The position numbers and the translations under genes were made by a program. Shown in pieces: positions 1 to 6,117 of a DNA stretch of 33,873 nt. The notes beneath the pieces were generated by a model. That model was not told the DNA's origin, made no database searches, and was given only the letters and a program-made list of their open reading frames with translations. The stretch's first letter is position 1; the number at the start of each line of letters is the position of its first letter. The stretch comes from Candidatus Nitrosopumilus sp. (lineage in GTDB: Archaea; Thermoproteota; Nitrososphaeria; Nitrososphaerales; Nitrosopumilaceae): positions 1-33,873 of the forward strand of contig JAOTVS010000015.1 in assembly GCA_029863275.1 (NCBI GenBank). Direction: 5' to 3'.

Positions 1-1
1 T

Positions 2-280
2 AAATATCAAGATGGTTTGGTGCCATTTGAAAATGATGAGGAGCAAAAGAGTATTTTTCGAGAACTAGCATTGAGAATTTCAACTAGGAAAAATTTTGAC
101 TATGCAATGGGAGCCGTAAAATATTCTGCATCAAGAAGAGAGAAATTAGTTATGATGAGTTTTCCTTTAAAAGATATGATTCTGTTGATTACCGCAGAAC
201 CTAATGTAAATTTGGATAGATTAGCTTACAAGATAATCCAGATTCTTGGAAAAGATTGGAGTGAATTCTTTGGTGAATAG
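2..280 (+). CDS. Conserved thaumarchaeal protein, C-terminal part (DUF6659-like), 5' truncated
   Basis: The frame is open to the left edge of the window (it reads K-Y-Q-D-G before the first possible TTG start at 17), so this is the 3' end of a longer gene. The 92 visible residues include a basic SASRREK stretch and an MMSFPLKDMILLITAEPNV segment. From memory these resemble the C-terminal half of a roughly 130-150 residue family abundant in Nitrosopumilus (DUF6659), of unknown function. No transmembrane segment is seen. It converges on the AsnC-type gene at 318-557. The family call is by recall and not by search. Confidence 0.6.
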   Translation, partial: KYQDGLVPFENDEEQKSIFRELALRISTRKNFDYAMGAVKYSASRREKLVMMSFPLKDMILLITAEPNVNLDRLAYKIIQILGKDWSEFFGE

Positions 281-308
281 GTTTAAAATTGTATTTTTAA
301 TTGCAAAG

Positions 309-326
309 CAAGAAATTCTATTCTTG
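309..326. terminator. Possible bidirectional hairpin between convergent genes
   Basis: CAAGAA at 309-314 pairs with TTCTTG at 321-326 around a 6-base loop that contains the stop codon of the minus-strand gene. It lies between two convergent genes and is flanked by T-rich sequence at 286-302. Archaeal termination depends mainly on T-runs, so the hairpin may be incidental. Confidence 0.25.
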
Positions 327-557
327 ACCTTCAATTCCCATTAGAGTTAATGTTGATCTTATCTTAGGGATCTTTCTAATTTTCCAAGTAATAATCTCAC
401 GAAGTTTTTCAACTTGTTCTGATGTTACTTTTGCTAAAATATCATAGGCACCAAAGGTACCATGTACATCACTTACTCCATCAATTGATTTTAATTCAGA
501 AATTACAGATTCTTCAGAACCTAATTCACAGTTTATTAGAACATATCCGGTTGCCAT
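318..557 (-). CDS. Stand-alone Lrp/AsnC ligand-binding (RAM) domain protein
   Basis: This 79-residue protein consists only of the alpha-beta RAM domain found at the C-terminus of Lrp/AsnC regulators: first strand GYVLINCELG, a central G-V-x-D-V-H-G-T-F-G-A-Y-D-I segment and a closing I-x-K-I-P-K-I-R-S-T-L-T-L. There is no DNA-binding helix-turn-helix. In the family such single-domain forms oligomerise and bind amino acids or other small ligands, and they may modulate full-length Lrp proteins. The ATG at 557 lies about 35 bases after a TATA-like element (589-596). It is a lone gene and its ligand cannot be told from the sequence. Confidence 0.85.
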   Translation of the reverse strand: MATGYVLINCELGSEESVISELKSIDGVSDVHGTFGAYDILAKVTSEQVEKLREIITWKIRKIPKIRSTLTLMGIEGQE

Positions 558-584
558 TTTATTTTTTAATTCCCAATGCTGTAA

Positions 585-600
585 CCTAAATTTAAAGTGG
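585..600 (-). promoter_or_regulatory. TATA/BRE-like promoter of the AsnC-type gene
   Basis: Read on the minus strand this is CCACTTTAAATTTAGG, centred about 35 bases before the ATG at 557, which would give a leader of under 10 bases. The rest of 601-736 is very AT-rich and shows no gene. Confidence 0.45.
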
Positions 601-736
601 AAATATATAAGTAATAATAATATTTTTTTAAATATTTCTTAGAAAATTTCTGAAATTAATTAAAATATTTTCATATTAAGAAAAAAGTTTTTAATTGTAC
701 AAACTTATTTTTTATTCGATTTCATTTGAATTAAAA

Positions 737-1696
737 TTATTGATGATAGGCCTCTTTCATTATTTTTTCAAGTTCTGTAATGTTCTTTGACAAGGTAATT
801 TTTGAACGTATCTTTGAACCACCATTGATTCCTTTTGTAAATCTCATTGCTTGTCCTTTGATATTTGCAAATTTTATTTTATATTTTTCAGTGAGATGAA
901 GATATTCAAAAAATGAATCCAATCTATTCTTAAAAGAATATTGGTTATAGGTTCCAGTTTTAAGATAATCATCAATTTGTTCAAATAGAAAGGGATTTCC
1001 CATAGCGCCTCGCCCTACCATTACATAATCACAGTTTGTCTCATCAATCATTGTTTTGGCATCCTCGGGAGTTGTAATATCTCCATTTCCCACAATTGGA
1101 ATATTTGAAATTTCTTTTAGCTGTTTTATCATCGTCCAATCAGCATTTCCAGAATAACCCTGATTCACAGTTCTAGGATGAAGTGTAATCATTTCAATTC
1201 CCTCATCTTCTGCAATTTGGGCTATGTCTTTGAACAAATATCTACTAGCCTCAGTAACACCTAGTCTAATCTTTAGTGTAACCGGTTTTTTCACAGCATT
1301 TACCAAAGTGCTAAAAATTTGTTGTGTAAGATTTGCTTCTTGTAAAAGTGCGCCACCTGCCATTTGTTTTGTTACGTGAGGCGCTGGACATCCCATATTG
1401 TAATCAATTATATCAAAAAAAGGCTCTACAATTTTTGCAGCTTTTTCTAAGGCTGTAAGATCAGATCCAAATAATTGAACAGATAGTGGTCGCTCACCTT
1501 CAGAGTATTCAATAAATTCTTGAATGGTTTTTTGATTTTCTTTTAGCTGTTGTTCTTTTGCAACTATGCTGTGAATGTTTGTAAATTCAGTAACAACTAA
1601 TCCTGCACCCAATTTTTTACATTGAAGTCTAAGTGCAGGGTCACTAACCCCTGCCATTGGTGCCAGAAAAGCTTGACTAGAAAATTTTGGAAGCAT
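737..1696 (-). CDS. tRNA-dihydrouridine synthase (Dus family)
   Basis: A 319-residue FMN-dependent TIM-barrel enzyme that reduces uridine to dihydrouridine in the tRNA D-loop. Visible motifs in order: FMN-binding A-P-M-A-G-V-S-D (12-19), the catalytic cysteine loop D-Y-N-M-G-C-P (Cys103), L-H-P-R-T (172-176), G-N-G-D-I (203-207) and the phosphate-binding M-V-G-R-G-A-M-G-N-P-F (226-236). Length is normal for the family. The ATG at 1696 follows a TATA-like element by about 25 bases, suggesting a leaderless transcript. It lies 57 bases downstream of the TSP3 operon on the same strand but probably has its own promoter. Confidence 0.93.
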   Translation of the reverse strand: MLPKFSSQAFLAPMAGVSDPALRLQCKKLGAGLVVTEFTNIHSIVAKEQQLKENQKTIQEFIEYSEGERPLSVQLFGSDLTALEKAAKIVEPFFDIIDYNMGCPAPHVTKQMAGGALLQEANLTQQIFSTLVNAVKKPVTLKIRLGVTEASRYLFKDIAQIAEDEGIEMITLHPRTVNQGYSGNADWTMIKQLKEISNIPIVGNGDITTPEDAKTMIDETNCDYVMVGRGAMGNPFLFEQIDDYLKTGTYNQYSFKNRLDSFFEYLHLTEKYKIKFANIKGQAMRFTKGINGGSKIRSKITLSKNITELEKIMKEAYHQ

Positions 1697-1712
1697 ATAG
1701 AATTTGTTTTTA

Positions 1713-1725
1713 GAGTATATTTATT
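1713..1725 (-). promoter_or_regulatory. TATA-like promoter of the dihydrouridine synthase gene
   Basis: Minus-strand AATAAATATACTC is centred about 25 bases before the ATG at 1696, the spacing expected for a leaderless archaeal transcript. It lies in the 57-base gap after the TSP3 operon, next to T-runs (1731-1740 on the coding strand) that could end the operon transcript. Confidence 0.4.
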
Positions 1726-1753
1726 ATATTAAAAATTAAAACTAGGGATTATT

Positions 1754-3925
1754 TTATGGATCAGGACAGCCATCAAAGTCTCTGTCTCCATCATAGTCTT
1801 CAGGGTCTGCTGGACATGAATCTTTATCGTTGATAATTCCATCCAAATCATCATCATGAACAAATCTTTGTTGTTCTGGTGCAATATCTGGGCAGCCATC
1901 AGTATCTCGGTATTTGTTCCAAGTTTCAGGACTGGTTGGACATAAGTCTACATTGTCATAAATCCTATCACCATCTGAATCAAATTTGGTTGGCGCAGAT
2001 GATTCTGCTGCCTTTGAGTCAGGGCAGCCATCCCAATCAGTATAATCGTTAAAAGTTTCAGGCAATAAGATACATTGATCCCATCTGTCATCAATTCCAT
2101 CACCATCTGAATCAGGGAATTGGTATGATGTTTGTTCTTCTAAAACACTATCAGGGCAACCATCAGAGTCTTGATAAAAGTTGTAAACCTCAGGTGTCAT
2201 TGGACAAGAGTCAATTACATCTACAATTCCATCCATGTCAGTATCTATCGTTGATACAATTTTGTCAGGACAACCATCTGAGTCTTGGAATTGATTGTAA
2301 ACCTCAGCTTGGGTGGGGCATAAGTCCAAGTTATCTATAATTCCATCACCGTCAGTATCTTTGGTAGCCTTTCCATCAGGTACCATATCAGGACAGCCAT
2401 CATCATCTTCAAACTTGTTGTAAGTTTCCTTACTGAATTGACAAAGATCATTTTGATTTGGAATTCCATCACCATCTGAATCTCCCATATCTAGATAATC
2501 AAGAACATCAGGGCAGCCATCCTCATCAAAGTAGCGGTTGTAATTTTCTCGTATTGTGGGGCAAATATCAATATGATCTGGAATTCCGTCATAATCAGAA
2601 TCAGCTAAAGCAGTTTCGGATATTATTACAGTATCAGCGCACCCATCTCGATCTAAATAACCATTAAAAGTTTCTGGTTCATTAATACATGCATCCCATC
2701 TGTCAGGAATTCCATCACCATCAGTATCAGGGAATTGATATGTCAATAATTCAGATACAACTGTATCAGGGCAGCCATCTGAGTCTTGGAATTGATTATA
2801 AGTTTCAGGTTCTTGAGGACATTGGTCAAGTACATCAATAATTCCATCCAGGTCACTATCAAGAGTTGGGGTTAATTTATCGGGGCAACCGTCTGAATCT
2901 TGGAAATCATTGTAAACCTCTGCTTGGGTGGGGCATAAGTCCAAGTTGTCTACAATTAAATCACCGTCAGTATCTTTGGTAGCCTTTCCATCAGGTACCA
3001 TATCAGGACAACCATCAGTATCTTCAAACTTGTTATAGGTTTCTTTATTGTATGGACAAAAGTCATTTTGATTTGGGATTCCGTCCCCATCAGTATCACC
3101 TGAGATCAAATAATCTACGATATCAGGACAGCCATCATCATCTTCAAATTTGTTAAAATTTTCTCGCTCAAAAGGACAATTATCTTTTGAATCTGGAATA
3201 GAATCGTAATCAGAATCAATCAAACCAGGAGAGTCAAATCCTAGATTTTCAGGACAACCGTCCCAATCAAGATATCCATTAATGTTCTCTGCTAGTTCGA
3301 TACAAACATCCCATCTATCTGGAACACCATCACCATCGGTGTCAGGAAATGTGTAAATCTCATCAGACTCAAAAATTTGGTCAGGACAGCCATCATTATC
3401 TTCAAATTGATTATAAGTTTCCATAATTTCAGGGCATTCATCTAGATTGTCAGAGATTCCATCTCGATCGGTATCTAGTAACGAGGAAACGTCATCTGGG
3501 CAGCCATCCTTATCATCGATACCGTTAAAGGTTTCTGGTTGATTAGGACAACGATCTAGAAAATCCGCAAAGCCATCATTATCAGAATCAGCTGTATTTT
3601 TTCCATCATATGGTGCAGAATCAGGACAACCATCTTCATCCTGATATTTATTATAATTTTCTCTTACGGTTGGACAATCATCGATGTGATCTTCAATTCC
3701 ATCCAAATCAACATCATACCATAGAACAAAATCTGCTGGGCAACCATCAATATTAATTCCATATTGTGGATCATAATCTTCTAAAAGATGAGGGCATCTA
3801 TCTACATTATTTGGAACTCCATCATTATCATTATCATTGATTCCTGCTCCATAGACACTACCTGGCAACATAACAGCCATTGATATAAAAAAAAGTAAAA
3901 ATCCTACAAGATAATATATTTTCAT
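1754..3925 (-). CDS. Secreted thrombospondin type-3 repeat protein (third of three, 17 units)
   Basis: A 723-residue protein with an N-terminal signal peptide (hydrophobic core about 5-22, likely cut after VYGAG) followed only by TSP3-like units, to the last residue. Each unit of about 36-41 residues has the pattern D-x-D-x-D-G-x-x-D-x-x-D-x-C-P-x-x-x-E-x-Y-N-x-F-x-D-x-D-G-C-P-D. I count 17 units, with one variant ending in GCAD. In the family the Asp/Asn residues coordinate calcium and the cysteines form disulfides, giving a rod-like, calcium-dependent fold. There is no C-terminal membrane anchor or sorting signal. Units 5, 10 and 15 carry a D-R-W-D variant spaced exactly 615 bp apart. The start ATG follows the stop of the preceding paralogue by 12 bases, with GGGG as a possible ribosome site. 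The biological role is unknown; adhesion or extracellular matrix is inference. Confidence 0.9.
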   Translation of the reverse strand: MKIYYLVGFLLFFISMAVMLPGSVYGAGINDNDNDGVPNNVDRCPHLLEDYDPQYGINIDGCPADFVLWYDVDLDGIEDHIDDCPTVRENYNKYQDEDGCPDSAPYDGKNTADSDNDGFADFLDRCPNQPETFNGIDDKDGCPDDVSSLLDTDRDGISDNLDECPEIMETYNQFEDNDGCPDQIFESDEIYTFPDTDGDGVPDRWDVCIELAENINGYLDWDGCPENLGFDSPGLIDSDYDSIPDSKDNCPFERENFNKFEDDDGCPDIVDYLISGDTDGDGIPNQNDFCPYNKETYNKFEDTDGCPDMVPDGKATKDTDGDLIVDNLDLCPTQAEVYNDFQDSDGCPDKLTPTLDSDLDGIIDVLDQCPQEPETYNQFQDSDGCPDTVVSELLTYQFPDTDGDGIPDRWDACINEPETFNGYLDRDGCADTVIISETALADSDYDGIPDHIDICPTIRENYNRYFDEDGCPDVLDYLDMGDSDGDGIPNQNDLCQFSKETYNKFEDDDGCPDMVPDGKATKDTDGDGIIDNLDLCPTQAEVYNQFQDSDGCPDKIVSTIDTDMDGIVDVIDSCPMTPEVYNFYQDSDGCPDSVLEEQTSYQFPDSDGDGIDDRWDQCILLPETFNDYTDWDGCPDSKAAESSAPTKFDSDGDRIYDNVDLCPTSPETWNKYRDTDGCPDIAPEQQRFVHDDDLDGIINDKDSCPADPEDYDGDRDFDGCPDP
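2077..3306 (-). repeat. 615-bp five-unit super-repeat in TSP3 gene 3
   Basis: The equivalent position in the codons for the D-R-W-D variant falls at 2077, 2692 and 3307, so two complete 615-bp (205-codon) periods lie here and a third, shorter block continues upstream. Each period holds five TSP3 units in the same order. The sequence has diverged but the length has not. Confidence 0.8.
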
Positions 3926-3937
3926 TCTTTAGGACCC

Positions 3938-6106
3938 CTAATAATCAGGACAGCCATCAAAGTCTCTGTCTCCATCATAGTCTTCTGGTTGTAGAGGACA
4001 TGAGTCTTTATCGTTGATAATATTATCCAAATCATAGTCGTGTACAAATCGGTCTTGTTCTGGGACTGCATCGGGGCAGCCATCATGATCATCATATTTG
4101 TTCCAAACTTCAGGAGCAGTTGGACAAGCATCTACTGAATCATTAAATCCGTCGCCATCAGAATCAATTCTCGTAGGACTAGTTGATTTTGCACCCGGTA
4201 CATCAGGGCAGCCATCCCAATCAGTAATATTATTGTAATTCTCAGGCACTGTTATACATTGATCCCATCTGTCTTCAATTCCATCGCCATCAGTATCAGG
4301 GAATTGATATGGTGTCACATCTTCCACAACGACATCAGGACAGCCATCATAGTCCTCAAATCTGTTATAATTTTCTGGGTGTTGAGGACATTGGTCAAGT
4401 ACATCAATAATTCCATCCCGATCACTATCAAGTGTTGGATTTAATTTATCTGGGCAGCCATCATTGTCAATATAGTTATTGAACGTCTCTGGTTGTCCAG
4501 GACACAAATCTATGTTATCAATTATTCCATCCCCATCAGTATCAGATGTGGATTTATAATCAGGAACAAAGTCTGGGCAGCCATCAGAGTCTAAGAATCT
4601 ATTGTAGGTCTCTGAGACAAGAGGGCATTCGTCTACGTCATCCATGATACCATCATTATCTTCATCTCCAATAGAATCATGAGAAACAGCATCTGGGCAG
4701 CCATCATCATCTAGGAACTTGTTATACCTCTCTCCAATCGTTGGGCATTGATCTCTATAATCTGGTATTCCATCATAATCAGAATCTGCAATTGGGTCTA
4801 CAGTTACGCCAGAAATTTCAGGGCAGCCATCTTTATCAAGAACTCCATTAAAGTTCTCTGGCTCGTCAATGCATGCATCCCATCTATCTTGAATACCATC
4901 ACCATCAGTGTCAGGGAATTGATATGTCAATAATTCAGATACAATTGTATCAGGGCAGCCATCTGAGTCTTGGAATTGATTATAAGTTTCAGGCTCTTGG
5001 GGACATTGGTCAAGTTCATCAATAATTCCATCCCGATCACTATCAAGTGTTGGATTTAATTTATCTGGGCAGCCATCATTGTCTTTGTATCCATTAAATA
5101 TTTCAGGTTGTAAGATACAAAAATCTACATTATCCATGATTCCATCGCCGTCAGTGTCTGCAACGAATTTGTTATCTGCAATTAAATCAGGACAGCCATC
5201 ATCATCCTCAAATTTGTTATAGGTTTCGGGATTATATGGACAAGAGTCATTTCTATCTAAAATTCCATCATGATCAATATCATCACTGAATGTAAAATTT
5301 AACTTATCTGGGCAGCCGTCAGTGTCTTCAAATTTGTTAAAGTTTTCTCGCTCAAGAGGACAATTATCAATAGAGTCTGGAATTGAATCATAGTCAGAAT
5401 CTAAACGTTCTTGAGTAGTACTACCTGAAATCTCTGGGCAGCCGTCTTTATCAAGAATTCCATTAAAGTTCTCTGGCTCGTCAATGCATGCATCCCATCT
5501 ATCTTGGATTCCATCACCATCAGTATCAGGGAATGTATATGATTTTTCATCCTCGGGCACAATGTCAGGACAACCATCATCGTCTTCAAATCGATTATAA
5601 TTTTCAGGAATGTCTGGACATTCATCTATGTTATCAGAGAGTCCATCTCTATCATTATCCCTAAGAGTTAGAATACTATCTGGGCAGCCGTCTTTATCAT
5701 CAATTCCGTTGAACGTTTCTGGTTGAGTAGGACAAAAATCAGAATAATCAAAAATACCATCACCATCAGAATCCTTTATTCCTGCACCACTACTTGGTGA
5801 CACGTCTGGGCAGCCGTCATCGTCTTCAAATCGATTGTAATTTTCTCTTACGGTTGGACAATCATCAATGTGATCTTCAATTCCATCATAATCTGCATCA
5901 TACCATGGAACAAAATCTGCTGGGCAACCATCTATGTTATAGCCATATTGTGGATCGTAGTCTTCTTTCTGATTAGGACATTGATCAACATTATTTGGAA
6001 TTCCATCTCCATCATCATCATTTGACTGCGCATAGACAGTAGTTTGAAACAGACCGATTGTTGAAACAAGTAAAACTAAAAATCCTAAAATTTTATATTT
6101 TTTCAA
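3938..6106 (-). CDS. Secreted thrombospondin type-3 repeat protein (second of three, 17 units)
   Basis: A 722-residue paralogue of the downstream gene with the same 17-unit order. I place the start at the TTG at 6106 (M-K-K-Y-K-I-L-G-F...), not at the ATG at 6133 that overlaps the upstream gene. The TTG begins a normal signal peptide (about 28 residues, ending V-Y-A-Q-S) and lies 8 bases after AGGAG, a ribosome site that overlaps the TAG stop of gene 1. Translational coupling with gene 1 is therefore likely. The mature protein is entirely TSP3 units with no membrane anchor. It opens with an aromatic F-V-P-W-Y-D cap and closes with P-E-D-Y-D-G-D-R-D-F-D-G-C-P-D. Units 5, 10 and 15 are the D-R-W-D variant. 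Long stretches are nearly identical to gene 3 at DNA level. Confidence 0.9.
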   Translation of the reverse strand: MKKYKILGFLVLLVSTIGLFQTTVYAQSNDDDGDGIPNNVDQCPNQKEDYDPQYGYNIDGCPADFVPWYDADYDGIEDHIDDCPTVRENYNRFEDDDGCPDVSPSSGAGIKDSDGDGIFDYSDFCPTQPETFNGIDDKDGCPDSILTLRDNDRDGLSDNIDECPDIPENYNRFEDDDGCPDIVPEDEKSYTFPDTDGDGIQDRWDACIDEPENFNGILDKDGCPEISGSTTQERLDSDYDSIPDSIDNCPLERENFNKFEDTDGCPDKLNFTFSDDIDHDGILDRNDSCPYNPETYNKFEDDDGCPDLIADNKFVADTDGDGIMDNVDFCILQPEIFNGYKDNDGCPDKLNPTLDSDRDGIIDELDQCPQEPETYNQFQDSDGCPDTIVSELLTYQFPDTDGDGIQDRWDACIDEPENFNGVLDKDGCPEISGVTVDPIADSDYDGIPDYRDQCPTIGERYNKFLDDDGCPDAVSHDSIGDEDNDGIMDDVDECPLVSETYNRFLDSDGCPDFVPDYKSTSDTDGDGIIDNIDLCPGQPETFNNYIDNDGCPDKLNPTLDSDRDGIIDVLDQCPQHPENYNRFEDYDGCPDVVVEDVTPYQFPDTDGDGIEDRWDQCITVPENYNNITDWDGCPDVPGAKSTSPTRIDSDGDGFNDSVDACPTAPEVWNKYDDHDGCPDAVPEQDRFVHDYDLDNIINDKDSCPLQPEDYDGDRDFDGCPDY
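4261..5490 (-). repeat. 615-bp five-unit super-repeat in TSP3 gene 2
   Basis: The D-R-W-D variant codons recur at 4261, 4876 and 5491, giving two complete 615-bp periods, the same length as in gene 3. A second anchor, the sequence beginning ACATTGGTCAAG on the plus strand, recurs at 4388 and 5003, again 615 bp apart and nearly identical over about 80 bases. Confidence 0.8.
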
Positions 6107-6117
6107 TTCAAATACTC

